Shown: positions 22,904 to 34,376, numbered from the stretch's first letter. The stretch is DNA of 64,000 bases from Delphinapterus leucas (GCF_002288925.2 NW_022098044.1:14092807-14156806), one strand, 5' to 3'. Numbers and translations are program-made. The notes: generated from the sequence alone by a model not told the origin.

Positions 22904-25900
22904 ATGGGAATCGGAACATACATATCGATAATTACCTTAAATGTAAATGGACTAAATGCTCCCACCAAAAGACACAGATTGGCTGAATGGATACAAAAAC
23001 AAGACCCATATATTTGCTGTCTACAAGAGACCCATTTCAGACCTAGAGACACATACAGACTGAAAGTAAGGGGATGGAAAAAGATATTTTATGCAAATGG
23101 AAACCAAAAGAAAGCTGGAGTAGCAATTCTCATATCAGACAAAATAGACTTTAAAATAAAGACTATTACAAGAGACAAAGATGGACACTACATAATGATC
23201 AAGGGATCAATCCAAGAAGAAGACATAACAATTGTAAATATTTATGCACCCAACATTGGAGCACCTCAATACATAAGGCAAATACGAACAGCCATAAAAG
23301 GGGAAATCGACAGTAACACATTCATAGTAGGGGACTTTAAAACCCCACTTGCACCAATGGACAGATCATCCAAAATGAAAATAAGTAAGGAAACACAAGC
23401 TTTAAATGATACATTAAACAAGACGGACTTAATTGATATTTATAGGACATTCCATCCAAAAACAACAGAATACACATTTTTATCAAGTGCTCATGAAACA
23501 TTGTCCAGGATAGATCATATCTTGGGTCACAAATCAAGCCTTGGTAAATTTAAGAAAACTGAAATTGTATCAAGTATCTTTTCCAAGCACAACGCTATAA
23601 GACTAGATATCAATTACAGGAAAAGATCTGTAAGAAATACAAACACATGGAGGCTAAACAATACACTACTTAATAACGAAGTGATCACTGAAGAAATAAA
23701 AGAGGAAATAAAAAAATACCTAGAAACAAATGACAATGGAGACACGACAACCCAAAACCTATGGGATGCAGCAAAAGCAGTTCTAAGAGGGAAGTTTATA
23801 GCAATACAATCCTACCTTAAGAAACAGGAAACATCTCGAATAAACAACCTAACCTTGCACCTAAAGCAATTAGAGAAAGAAGAACAAAAAAACCCCAAAG
23901 TTAGCAGAGGGAAAGAAATCACAAAAATCAGATCAGAAATAAATGAAAAAGAAATGAAGGAAATGATAGCAAAGATCAATAAAACTAAAAGCTGGTTCTT
24001 TGAGAAGATAAACAAAATTGATGAACCATTAGCCAGACTCCTGAAGAAAAACAGGGAGAAGACTCAAATCAATAGAATTAGAAATGAAAACGGAGAAATA
24101 ACAACTGACACTGCAGAAATACAAAAGATCATGAGAGATTACTACAAGCAACTCTATGCCAATAAAATGGACAACCTGGAAGAAATGGACAAATTCTTAG
24201 AAATGCACAACCTGCCAAGACTGAATAAGGAAGAAATAGAAAATATGAACAGACCAATCACAAGCACTGAAATTGAAACTCTGATTAAAAATCTTCCAAC
24301 AAACAAAAGCCCAGGACCAGATGGCTTCACAGGCGAATTCCATCAAACATTTAGAGAAGAGCTAACACCTATCCTTCTCAAACTCTTCCAAAATATAGCA
24401 GAGGGAGGAACACTCCCAAACTCATTCTACGAGGCCACCGTCACCCTGATACCAAAACCAGACAAGGATGTCACAAAGAAAAAAACTACAGGCCAATATC
24501 ACTGATGAACATAGATGCAGAAATCCTCAACAAAATACTAGCAAACAGAATCCAACAGCACATTAAAAGGATCATACACCATGATAAAGTGGGGTTTCTT
24601 CCAGGAATGCAAGGATTCTTCAATATACGCAAATCAATCAACGTGATACACCATATTAACAAACTGAAGGAGCAAAACCATAGGATCATCTCAATAGATG
24701 CAGAGAAAGCTTTTGACAAAATTCAACACCCATTTATGATAAAAACCCTGCAGAAAGTAGGCACAGAGGGAACTTTCCTCAACATAATAAAGGCCATATA
24801 TGACAAACCCACAGCCAACATCGTCCTCAATGGTGAAAAACTGAAAGCATTTCCACTAAGATCAGGAACAAGACAAGGTTGCTCACTCTCACCACTCTTA
24901 TTCAACATAGTTTTGGAAGTTTTAGCCACAGCAATCAGAGAAGAAAAAGAAATAAAAGGAATCCAAATTGGAAAAGAAGAAGTAAAGCTGTCACTGTTTG
25001 CAGATGACATGATACTATACATAGAGAATCCTAAAGATGCTACCAGAAAACTACTAGAGCTAATCAATGAATTTGGTAAAGTAGCAGGATACAAAATTAA
25101 TGCACAGAAATCTCTGGCATTCCTATACACTAATGATGAAAAATCTGAAAGTGAAATTAAGAAAACACTCCCATTTACCATTATAACAAAAAGAATAAAA
25201 TATATAGGAATAAACCTACCTAAGGAGACAAAAGACCTGTATGCAGAAAGCTGTAAGACACTGATGAAAGAAATTAAAGATGATACAAGTAGACGGAGAG
25301 ATATACAATGTTCTTGGATTGGAAGAATCAACATTGTGAAAATGACTCTACTACCCAAAGCAATCTACAGATTCAATGCAATCCCTATCAAACTACCACT
25401 GGCATTTTTCACAGAAGTAGAACAAAAAATTTCAGAATTTGTATGGAAACACCAAAGACCCTGAATAGCCAAAGCAATCTTGAGAACGAAAAGCTGAGCT
25501 GAAGGAATCAGACTCCCTGACTTCACACTATACTACAAAGCTACAGTAATCAAACAGTATGGTACTGGCACAAAAACAGAAATATAGATCAATGGAACAG
25601 GATAGAAAGCCCAAAGATAAACCCACGCACATATGGTCACCTTATCTTTGCTAAAGGAGGCAGGAATGTACAGTGGAGAAAGGACAGCCTCTTCAATAAG
25701 TGGTGCTAGGAAAACTGGACAGGTAAATGTAAAAGTATGAGATTAGATCACTCCCTAACACCATACACAAAGATAAGCTCAAAATGGATTAAAGACCTAA
25801 ATGTAAGGCCAGAAACTATCAAACTCTTAGAGGAAAACATAGGCAGAACACTCTATGACATAAATCACAGCAAGATTCTTTTTGACCCACCTCCTAGAGA

Positions 25901-26722
25901 AATGGAAATGAAAACAAAAATAAACAAATGGGACCTAATTAAACTTCAAAGCTTTTGCACAGCAAAGGAAGCCATAAACAAGACCAAAAGACAACCCTCA
26001 GAATGGGAGAAAATATTTGCAAATGAAGCAACTGACAAAGGATTACTCTCCAAAATTTATAAGCAGCTCATGCAGCTCAATAACAAAAAAACAAACAACC
26101 CAATCCAAAAATGGGCAGAAGACCTAAACAGACATTTCTCCAAAGAAGATATACAGACTGCCAACAAACACATGAAGGAATGCTCAACATCATTAATCAT
26201 TAGAGAAATGCAAATCAAAAGTACAATGAGATATCATCTCACACCAGTCAGAATGGCCATCATCAAAAAATCTGGAAACAATAAATGCTGGAGAGGGTGT
26301 GGAGAAAAGGGAACCCTCTTGCACTGCTGGTGGGAATGTGAATTGGTTCAGCAACTATGGAGAACAGTATGGAGGTTTCTTAAAAAACTACAAATAGAAC
26401 TACCATATGACCCAGCAATCCCACTACTGGGCATATATACCCTGAGAAAACCATAATTCAAAAAGAATCATGTACCAAAATGTTCATTGCAGCTCTATTT
26501 CCAATAGCCCAGAGATGGAAACAACCTAAGTGCCCATCATCAGATGAATGGATAAAGAAGTTGTGGCACATATATACAATGGTATATTACTCAGCCATAA
26601 AAGGAAACGAAATTGAGCTATTTGTAATGAGGTGGATAGACCTAGAGTCTGTCATACAGAGTGAACTATGTCAGATAGAGAAAGACAAATACCATATGCT
26701 AACACATATATATGGAATTTAA
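22904..26722 (+). pseudogene. LINE-1 ORF2 (endonuclease-reverse transcriptase), disrupted
   Basis: ORF2p normally nicks target DNA and reverse-transcribes L1 RNA there. The endonuclease domain (codons 1-240) keeps N13, E42, Y114, D144, T191, D204 and H229. Codon 146, normally Asn in GDFNTP, is Lys, and codon 228, normally Asp in SDH, is Lys, so catalysis should be lost. The RT active site FADD is intact at 24997-25008. Lesions in order: a 1-base loss in the A run 24479-24485; TGA at 25462-25464; TGA at 25495-25497; a 1-base loss near 25552-25554; TAG at 25707-25709; and a 2-base gain in the ATATATA at about 26434-26440. The C-terminal zinc-knuckle-like part is readable with Cys/His around 26285-26335 ([18 protein letters not shown]). 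The frame ends at 26722. Segments between lesions match the family well, so this is a recognisable but dead gene. Confidence 0.93.
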
Positions 26723-27100
26723 GAAAAAAAAATGTCATGAAGAACCTAGGGGTAAGACAGGAATAAAGACACAGACCTACTAGAGAATGGACTTGAGGAT
26801 ATGGGGAGGGGGAACGGTAAGCTCTGACAAAGCGAGAGAGAGGCATGGACATATATACACTACCAAACGTAAGGTAGATAGCTAGTGGGAAGCAGCCGCA
26901 TAGCACAGGGAGATCAGCTCAGTGCTTTGTGACCGCCTGGAGGGGTGGGATAGGGAGGGTGGGAGGGAAGGAGACGCAAGAGGGAAGAGATATGGGAACA
27001 TATGTATATGTATAACTGATTCACTTTGTTATAAAGCAGAAACTAACACACCATTGTAAAGCAATTATACTCCAATAAATATGTAAAAATAAATAAATAA
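26723..27100 (+). other. L1 3'UTR with G-rich tract and A-rich tail
   Basis: G runs at about 26799-26812 and 26939-26980 ('gggtgggatagggagggtggg' in pieces) form the conserved polypurine, quadruplex-prone part of mammalian L1 3'UTRs. The polyadenylation-like CAATAAATATG is at about 27073 and an (AAAT)n tail follows. The same 3'UTR is present in the truncated copies at 6745-7371 (minus) and 35765-36160. Confidence 0.85.
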
Positions 27101-27115
27101 ATAAAATAGATAAGC

Positions 27116-27255
27116 AACAGGGATTTACTGCATAACATAAGAAATTATATGCATTATCTTGTAATAACTTATAATGGAGTATAACCTGCAAAAATACTGA
27201 ATCACTATTCTGTATACCTAAAACTAACACAATATTGTAAATCAACTATATTCTA
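27116..27255 (+). repeat. Older L1 3' end, right part
   Basis: Continues the element interrupted at 19940: 'aacagggatttactgcataac', 'cttgtaataacttataatgg', 'ctgaatcactattctgtatacc', 'caatattgtaaatcaactata'. This is the cetartiodactyl L1 3'UTR end; a GAAA/GGAA purine tail follows. Confidence 0.8.
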
Positions 27256-27297
27256 ATTTAGAAAGAAAGAAAGAGAGGAAGGAAGGAAGAAAGAAAG
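27256..27297 (+). repeat. (GAAA/GGAA)n tail microsatellite
   Basis: A short purine microsatellite expanded from the A-tail of the older L1. Confidence 0.85.
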
Positions 27298-28064
27298 CCC
27301 TCTCCCCTCCCACGGAATTGCCCTGCCTTTCTTTACCATAACCAGTATGTGTTCCAAAGTCAATAGTTTCCCTAATGTCCCATGACCCCCAGAAATAATC
27401 CTGGTCTCCTCTTCATGGCAGGTCTTTACTTTAATTCCTATTAATTAAACTCTAGATTCCCCTTCCCTGGTTTGGACAACCAGGTCAAATTTGGGTGCCC
27501 TCTCTGGAGCATGGCTTTTCATAGTTGAATTCTGGCCTGGGCACCATGGGTAAGCAGCATAAGATTCCATCACACACTGTCTGTCTCATGGGGACTAGAG
27601 GAGGCCTGGCCTTCCCTTTGCCCTGCTTCTTCCATCAAGAGAAAGCAATTGTGCAGGATCCATGAAAATGTCTAAAAAAGCAAAACAGTCCTTCCTATCA
27701 AGATTTATAACATATTTTTTAAACACTGGTAGTAGTTACCCCCATGCCAAAATGGTGTAAACCTTATCCTCACAGGCTTAATTCCCTTGCCCAAATGGCA
27801 CTTTAGCAAATCAAGTTCAAACTCTTGAACCTGCCATTGGAAACTACAGCTCAGAGAGAAGTAGAGTTGACCCCCTGTTCCAAAAGTACCTTTCAAGCTC
27901 TGCTGCTGTACTCCAGGCAGATTTGATCTTTCCCGTAATTCTCTCTGTCTCTGTCTCTCTCTATCTCTGTCTCTGTCTCTACTCACCCTCCCCCCCCCAC
28001 CCCTTCTTTCTGCTCTTAAATGCCCTCCGCATCCAATTCTAGGACTTGATACTTCTTTTTTCAC
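27298..28064. other. Non-coding, with a (CTGTCT)n tract
   Basis: No gene or nameable repeat was seen apart from a CT-rich microsatellite at about 27940-27980 ('ctctgtctctgtctctctc') and a C run at 27988-28001. Confidence 0.45.
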
Positions 28065-28595
28065 TCAATTGGCATCTATTTATTGAGAGCTGACCATGAG
28101 CTGGGACTGTCCTAAATATGGTGTACAAGACAGACCAGGTGCTGCGCTCACGGGGCAGTCATCCTAACAGGAGGTAGTGAAAGAAAATATCCATGGATGC
28201 TATGTGCCAGGAAGAAAATAAAACATGGTCTAGACAACAGAGCATAACTGGGCAGCTCAGGCCAGAAAGGCCTCTTGGAGAGGGGGATTTCATCTGAGAC
28301 CTAAGAGGAGACAACCTCCTCCTCTTCTGAAGAAAAAGCATTTCAAGGAAAGAAAACTTGGGCAGCAAAGGCTTAGGGAATGGATGAGTTTGGAGATTCT
28401 GAAGAACCAGAAGGATGTGAGGGTGGCTGAAGCATATCAGGCTAGAAGGAGACAGAGCAGGTGAGGCTTGAGAGGGGCCGGGCCATGTAAGACCTTGTAG
28501 ACTGGGGGCCGCGGGGGGAGGGATTTTAATTCTATCTTGAGTGTGAAGGGACAAAACTGGAGGATTTTTAGGAGAGAAGGAACATGACCATGGCT
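28065..28595 (-). repeat. L2 LINE fragment
   Basis: Reverse-strand L2 order: 'atctatttattgagagctgacc', 'gaaaggcctcttggagagg', 'ggtggctgaagcatatcagg', 'ccatgtaagaccttgtagact', 'gggattttaattctatcttgag'. It is a relatively long ancient fragment. Confidence 0.75.
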
Positions 28596-28599
28596 GTGA

Positions 28600-28760
28600 A
28601 TCCATCAGTACCTTACAAGTGATGTGTCCTTGGGCAAGCTACTTAAGCTCGCTAAACCTTAGTTTTAGGACATACCTCCTTGGGCTACTATAATAAATAA
28701 AGGGATAATAAATACAACAGCAATAGCCCAATCTCTAGCCCAAAAAGCATATGGCAAGTA
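28600..28760 (+). repeat. MIR SINE fragment
   Basis: Plus-strand MIR: 'tccttgggcaagctacttaagc', 'ctaaaccttagtttt', then the AT-rich end 'ggataataaatacaacagc'. It is diverged. Confidence 0.6.
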
Positions 28761-28860
28761 TTATTATCAGACACAGCTCTCTGATTCTATTTAGCTGGAA
28801 GGGATGGCTTTTGCCTCTGGAGTCCCTTAGCAACATATTTGTACATTTCATAGCCTCCTA

Positions 28861-28890
28861 TCTATCTAACTATCTATCTATCTATCAGTT
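28861..28890. repeat. (CTAT)n microsatellite
   Basis: Short CTAT tetranucleotide repeat, about seven units with one interruption. Confidence 0.9.
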
Positions 28891-29470
28891 GATCTATCAG
28901 CACTTTTTCTATTTCTTATCTCCCCCTATTAATCAGTAAGTGAATACCCTGAGAGTAAAGATCATGCCTTACTCATTTTACACTAACTTCAGTGTATTTC
29001 ACAGAAATTCAGCATTTATTAAATGAATATATGGATTTTTTTGAAAAAAAAAGAAAGAAAGAAAACTAAAATTGGTACCTGGCACCTTTAACATTTTGCA
29101 TGGGGAAAAACATGCACTTTCACATCACTTGTGAGCTTGAAATTTATTTTCTTGAAAAGGAGACATGATGACAGAATTGTTTGCCAAGGCCTTCAGGGAA
29201 TAAAACCTTTGGAGAAGATGATGACCAGTATCATGATTTCAAAATAAAGAGCCAAAAATGAGGAGTGGTAATTCCAACTCCTCTCTCTGCTCTGTGATGG
29301 AGCTAAATGAGGGCGCCTTCAGAGGAATGGGCCATTGTCAGACCTTGCTGACCCTCCCCCAAATCCCTCCCACATAACCTGAACCTCAGATGCAGTCCTG
29401 AGTCAGCCCCAAACCGAATGGAGGGTACAGGAGTCATCCCAGCCCACCAGCTGAGAACTAGAAACAGCCT
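28891..29470. other. Non-coding, no element recognised
   Basis: Unique-looking DNA with an A-rich run at 29043-29066. No exon or RNA gene was seen. Confidence 0.4.
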
Positions 29471-29479
29471 TGTCACTGA

Positions 29480-29580
29480 GAAGAAGAAAAAGAGGAGAAT
29501 AGGAAGAAGAAGAAAGAAGACGAATGAGGAGGAGGAGGAGGAGGGGGAGGGGGGAGGAGGAGGAGGAGGAGGAGGAGAAA
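29480..29580 (+). repeat. Polypurine (GGA)n tract
   Basis: Almost pure purines with AGAAGA units grading into GAGGAGGAGG and GGGGGAGGGGGG. Such tracts can form triplex or quadruplex DNA. The Glu/Gly-rich and Pro/Ser-rich ORFs read through it are artefacts. Confidence 0.9.
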
Positions 29581-29589
29581 CAAATACTA

Positions 29590-29800
29590 ATAACAAACCA
29601 ATATCATTCATTGAGTCCTTGTTATGTACCTATAACTGCACCAGAACTTTGATTTATTTTTATATTTCATTTATTTAAGAGTTTTTATCCTTGTGACAAT
29701 TCTTGGAGTGTGTAGGCACTTGCCCAGTATTGCACAGCTGGTGGGCAGAGCAGCTAGGGGGTCAAACACGGACCTGCCTGATCCCCAGGCCCTGACCTCA
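29590..29800 (-). repeat. MIR SINE fragment
   Basis: Minus-strand MIR order: 'cattgagtccttgttatgtacc', 'tatccttgtgacaattcttgg', 'gcacttgcccagtattgcacag', 'ctggtgggcagagcagctag'. Confidence 0.65.
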
Positions 29801-30161
29801 AACTGGGGTGAGCTTGGATACCTACTTTGCCAGCTGAACTGCAGTCTTTTCCAAACCCTGCGTCTTACACTTTTTATCACATCCATGTGCCTGGGCTTGT
29901 GCCTGTTTCCTGATTAGCTCATATCAGACCAGTGCCTTGGACCATAACTTGGAGGCCAGAAAGCTGAACATCCCTGCCTAGCTCTTGAAAATCCCTGTTC
30001 TTAGGAGGCTGGGCCCTGTCTCTTGGACTTGGGACTTTGAGAGTGAAGCCTGATAGTAATATGGTATCTCATGGTAATGTTCGCCTCCAAGCCAGTCTTG
30101 AGTAGACTGGGGGATGGCAGGTGGGTTTCCCTGGCCCAGCTCTGCCATGTAGGACTTTCTC

Positions 30162-30291
30162 GGGACTTCCCTGGTGGTCCAGTGGTTAAGACTCCCCACT
30201 CCCAACGCAGGGGGCATGTGTTCAATCCCTGGTTGGGGAACTAAGATCCAGCATGCCACATGGCACACCAAAAAGTAAATAAATAAATAAA
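30162..30291 (+). mobile_element. CHR-family SINE, short old copy
   Basis: Starts 'gggacttccctggtggtcca', has a B-box-like GTTCAATCCC and ends with 'ccaaaaagtaaataaataaa'. It is the same short type as the copy at 4931-5069. No clear target duplication is visible, which fits an older age. Confidence 0.85.
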
Positions 30292-31131
30292 GACAGGGGT
30301 TTCTTCCCTTCCATCACCATCTCCACACCAAGATTCTAACCAAACCTTAGGACTCCTCGGTCTCAAACTGTGACACACTTTAGGCCACTGCAAAAGCACA
30401 AGGCCGCTAGCCCCATCTGTAGTTCTGAATGTTGCCTATGTACCTCTTAGACTATTGTCAATTGAGCTTTAGGGTATCCTAGTTCTCTTGTCTTGTGCAT
30501 CCGTTTTTTGCATGGTCAGATATGAAGACAGATAGAAATATGAATAAAACACCATCTTTACTATCAAGAACTTGCAAACTTGTTAGAGAAACATGGAAAG
30601 TTATATGACAACCAATGGCTTAACAAACCAGTAAAGAGAGGAATGGTAAACATCTGAGGAAATGGTCCTTGAGCTGAATGCCTGTGTCCCTTAGCTTGTG
30701 GGATTTTTTTCTTTATCCTTGAAGTTTACCAGGAATTTTCCCAGATTACGCATAAGTCTGTTTCAGTTCCACAATCTTTTCTGGAGCACGGCAAGACCTC
30801 TTTTGAAGAGTCAAAGAATTTGTTTTCGCTTAAGCAATGTTTTATTTTTGCATTATTTGTTTTCTTTTTAACTCTCCTCTGTTTCTCTTTTGCTTTGTGG
30901 AACTAACATTGGGTTCCTGGATCCATCCTCCATGGCTCCTATCTTGTCCCATGGGAAGGCTTCTCTTTGCATTTCTGCTCTGTTCAGGTTATTTCTTCCT
31001 CTCGGTCTCGCAGGCCACTAATTCAGGCCTCATCTTCTCATTCAATTCATCTCTTGAATTTCTTAGTTGGCAAACTATACTTTTTTAGTGCCAAGAAGTC
31101 TTTTTCTGCTATACCAAAATCTTCCTTCATA
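30292..31131. other. Non-coding, no element recognised
   Basis: T-rich unique-looking sequence at 30830-31080 yields an 83-codon ORF with no domain. No repeat family was recognised. Confidence 0.4.
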
Positions 31132-31586
31132 GTATAGTGGGTTGAACAGTGTCCCCAAAATTTCTGTCCACCCAGAACCTCGGAATGTTACCTGATTTGG
31201 AAATAGGGTCTGTGCAGATATAATTAGTTTGGATGAGTCATACTGGATTAGGATGGGCCCTAATCCAAGAACTAGTGTCCTCATTAAAAAAAAAGAGAGA
31301 GAGAGACAGAGAGAGAGAGGGCACATAGAAGGAGGCCATGTGACAATGAAGGGAGAGATTAGAGTTATGCCTCCAGAAGCCAAAAGTCACCAAGGATTGC
31401 CAGGAGCCCCCAGAAGCTGAAGGAGCAAAGACGGATTCTCCTCTAGATCCTTCAGAGGGAGCACAGCCCTGCTGACACCTGGATTTTAAACTTCTGGCCT
31501 CCAGAGCTCTGAGAGAATAAATTTCTATTATTTCAAGCCACCACGTTTGTGGTGATTTGTTACGTAATCCATCGAAAACTAATACA
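31132..31586 (+). repeat. MaLR LTR, MLT1-like, nearly full length
   Basis: Begins 'tatagtgggttgaacagtgtcc' and runs through 'gaaatagggtctgtgcagat', 'atgggccctaatccaag', 'ccagaagctgaagg', 'cctgctgacacctggatttt', an AATAAA near 31518, and ends 'gaaaactaataca'. A GA dinucleotide run at 31289-31320 expands the middle. Confidence 0.8.
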
Positions 31587-32632
31587 CTCGGTGGTAATTT
31601 TTGCTGAAATCATCCTTCCCAGCCTCTTCTATTTCAGGTTCCTCTTCTGTTTGTTTTGCAGATGCCTCCATTCCAGCTCTTGGGTTCCTTTGCATACGCT
31701 TTTATTTCCCCTCATCTGCTCGCGTAAGTCAGAGCTGCTGCGGAGCCCTGAACAGAGGCGGCCCTGAGAGAGAGCTGCACCCGCCGGCTGGTGTCTGACA
31801 AGGCAGGCCAGACCAGCACTCGTTCAACATCAAGGACAGAGAGGACTCCATGCCTGTGACCTTACCAGCAACAGAAAGACCAGCCAGTCCTTCACGCAGG
31901 CAGAAGCCACCCCAATCCCAAGACTCTGCAGAACTCTGCAGAACTCTCAATCCCAAGAGCTCCCCAGTTCTCTGCAGACTAGGTTTCTTCTACAACTCAC
32001 CAGGCTCATGCTAGTACTTACTCCAGGGTCCTTATCTCTTATTCCCAGACAATGAACAACCTGGAAAGTAAGATTATGTAAAGTAAAATCTCTTTCAAGA
32101 GAGCCTGAGGGTCCTCCCCCGGAACTTCCTGGGGGTCTCCAAAACGTCCGAAGAGCCATCAGTGTCCCCAACGCACCTCCCCGCACACATGCTAACTGCC
32201 TTGGAGGTCTTCCTTGGGGTCCTGCTTCCTGAAGGTGGGGGGAATCCAGCCAGAAAAAGGAGGCTTTTCTAATTTGCTTATTCTAAGATTACAGGATGCA
32301 GTGTTGGACATTTCCGGGGCATGTCCTTACTTTCCTGGGATAACATGGGGCAGGCATGAGCCTGCAACTCTGCCCCAGGAGGTAACTATAAGAGCAGAAG
32401 CCTGTGCTGTACAAATCCCTCTTGTACTCGTGGGGTTTGTTTCCTTTTGATTATCCTCTAACGTCTGTCTTTAAAGATCCAAGCTACTTGGCTGGGCTGT
32501 GGGCCTGAGTGTGAAAGGAGGCTTGAGGCCTCTTGGACCCAGGATGGAGGCCACAGCACCTGTGAGGAGGGTGCCCCAACGGGGAAGGTCAGGGCACCAT
32601 GGCCTTCCTCCGCCACTAGCAGATGCTACTTG
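31587..32632. other. Non-coding, no element recognised
   Basis: A small direct repeat ('actctgcaga' twice at about 31922-31945) is present. The part at 32210-32470 has a 'ctataagagcagaag' TATA-like word and might be a degraded LTR. No gene is visible. Confidence 0.35.
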
Positions 32633-32643
32633 AAAAGCTTTGA

Positions 32644-32997
32644 GGGCTTCCTTGGTGGCGCAGTGGTTGAGAATCCGCCTGCCAATGCAGGGGACATGGG
32701 TTTGATCCTGGGTCCGGGAAAATCCCACATGCCACGGAACAACGAAGCCCGTGAGCCACAGCTACCGAGCCTGTGCTCTAGAGCCCACGAGCCACAACTA
32801 CTGAGCCCACGTCCTGCAACTACTGAAGCCCGTGTGCCTAGAGCCCATGCTCCGCAACAAGAGAATCCACCACAGTGAGAAGCCCGTGCACCACAACGAA
32901 GAGCAGACCCCAATCTCCACAACTAGAGAAAAGTCCACGTGCAGCAATGAAGACCCATTGTGGCCAAAAATAAATAAAATAAATACTTTTTAAAAAA
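32644..32997 (+). mobile_element. Long CHR-1-like SINE, complete
   Basis: Begins 'gggcttccttggtggcgcag' with an intact A box (TGGCGCAGTGG), then four to five diverged copies of a 'gagcccacgagccacaac'-like unit, then 'tgtggccaaaaataaataaa'. AAAAGCTTTGA at 32633-32643 and 32998-33008 is the target duplication. It is about 355 bp, the full long form, with the head that the copy at 16461 lacks. Confidence 0.92.
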
Positions 32998-33129
32998 AAA
33001 AGCTTTGAAAAGTCTTGAGTTTGACTTCACTAAGGAAGCAGAATTCCCTTCCTTCCCATCTCTTTTTTAAGAGAGAGACCCCTACAATTAGGGTTTCCAA
33101 GAGTTGGTTGGTTGATAGGTTGGTTGGCT

Positions 33130-33692
33130 TTTATTTTCCGAGATGACGTTCACATAACGTAAAATGCACCATTTTCAAGTGAACAATTCAGTGGCCTTTG
33201 CTATATTCACAATGTTGAGCAACCAGCACCTCCATCTAGTTCCAGAATATTTTCACCACCCCAAAAGGCAATTCTGTCCTCAGTAAGCAGTCGCTCCCCA
33301 TTCTCCCTCCTCCCCCCAGCCCCGAGCAACCACCAGACCGTGTTCTATTTCTGTGGATTTGCTTGTTCTGGACAAGTCACAGAAATGGAATCATACAGAA
33401 TGTGATCTTTTATATCTGGCTTCTTTGACTCAGCGTAATGTTTTTGAGGTTCATCCACACTGTAGCACGTATTAGTATTTCACTCCTTTTTATGGCTGAG
33501 TAATATTCCACAATATAGATAGACCACATGTGGTTTAGCCATTCATCCATTGATGGCATTTGGGCTGTTTCCACCTTTTGACTCTTGTGAGTAGTGCTGC
33601 TGTGAACGTGGGTGTACATGTATGTGTTTGAGTACCCGTTTCAATGTTTTCAGGTGTATACCCAGCAGTGGAATGGTGGGACTTTCCATTTT
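33130..33692 (-). repeat. Old L1 (L1M) 3' end
   Basis: Reverse-strand L1 text: 'ggaatcatacagaatgtgatc', 'tttatggctgagtaatattcc', 'ggctgtttccaccttttgac', 'aggtgtatacccagcagtgg'. The 3'UTR lies at 33130-33350. Reading frames are destroyed. Confidence 0.8.
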
Positions 33693-34376
33693 AAACCAGG
33701 GAAAGTCTCAGGCAAACCAGGATGAGTTGGTCACCTACCAACGTGTTGACCATTAGGACACAGGTGGTCAGATACAAAGAGATACAAGGAAGTGCGGTCT
33801 GGATGGAGAAACCTGAACAGATGATTCTGATCCAAGATGAGTAGAGTTGAGGGAAAACCCAGAGAAGAGGCATCTGACCCAGGCAGAGAGTGGGTGGGGA
33901 AAGGAAGGATCTGATCAGAAAAATCCTTCTTGAAAGAACAGGACACAGCCCTGCCCTCAGGGGCTGACAGGTGGGTTGGGGAGATGCTCAGACAATTAGA
34001 GATGAACAAATGGTAAAATAGAGATAAGCACTTGGTTCTAGAGGAACACGGGGTAAAAAGGGGGCAACACTGGAGGGTCAGGAAGGTTTATAGAGCAGGG
34101 GCACCTGGGCGGACTTTGGAGGGACAAATAGGAGTCAGCCTGGTGCAGAATGGAGGAGAGAATTGTAGAGGGAGTGAAGGACGTGCTTAGAGACCCAGAA
34201 GCTACATAGAAAAAGTCTTCCCTTACACATTTCAGGGAAATGAATGTCCCACTCCCGCAAATTTAAGCAAAAGAACTTGCAGCTGTAATGTGATGCCAGA
34301 AACCACGACTTCACCCTCAAACTACAGAGTGCCATCAAGACGCAAAGGTTCCGTGGCAAGGAGTTGTGAAAAATGT
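33693..34376. other. Non-coding, possible L2/MIR remnants
   Basis: The part at 33930-34100 ('cagccctgccctcaggggctgacaggtgg', in pieces) resembles ancient L2- or MIR-like sequence but not clearly enough to classify. Confidence 0.35.

Larger units (their letters stand above)
19941..27100 (+). mobile_element. Full-length LINE-1, about 7.16 kb
   Basis: A complete autonomous-type L1: 5'UTR (19941-21951), ORF1 (21952-22845), a 58-bp spacer, ORF2 (22904-26722, broken), 3'UTR and an A-rich (AAAT)n tail. ATAAAATTGATAAGC (19926-19940) and ATAAAATAGATAAGC (27101-27115) form a 15-bp target duplication with one mismatch. The landing site was the 3'UTR of an older L1, whose text resumes at 27116. The structure shows a single clean retrotransposition event. 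ORF1 is still open but ORF2 is dead, so this copy cannot move by itself. Confidence 0.95.

Noticed and set aside
22904..24505. Intact 533-codon endonuclease-RT gene
   Set aside because: The frame is only the first part of L1 ORF2; a one-base loss in an A run shifts it, and the rest continues in other frames.
27021..27245. Short minus-strand ORF near the L1 tail
   Set aside because: Shadow of the L1 3'UTR and tail sequences.
28850..28892. CRISPR-like short repeats
   Set aside because: A CTAT microsatellite without spacers; no CRISPR arrays are expected or seen in mammalian DNA.
29303..29678. Pro/Ser-rich and Glu/Gly-rich ORFs
   Set aside because: Translations of the GGA polypurine tract.
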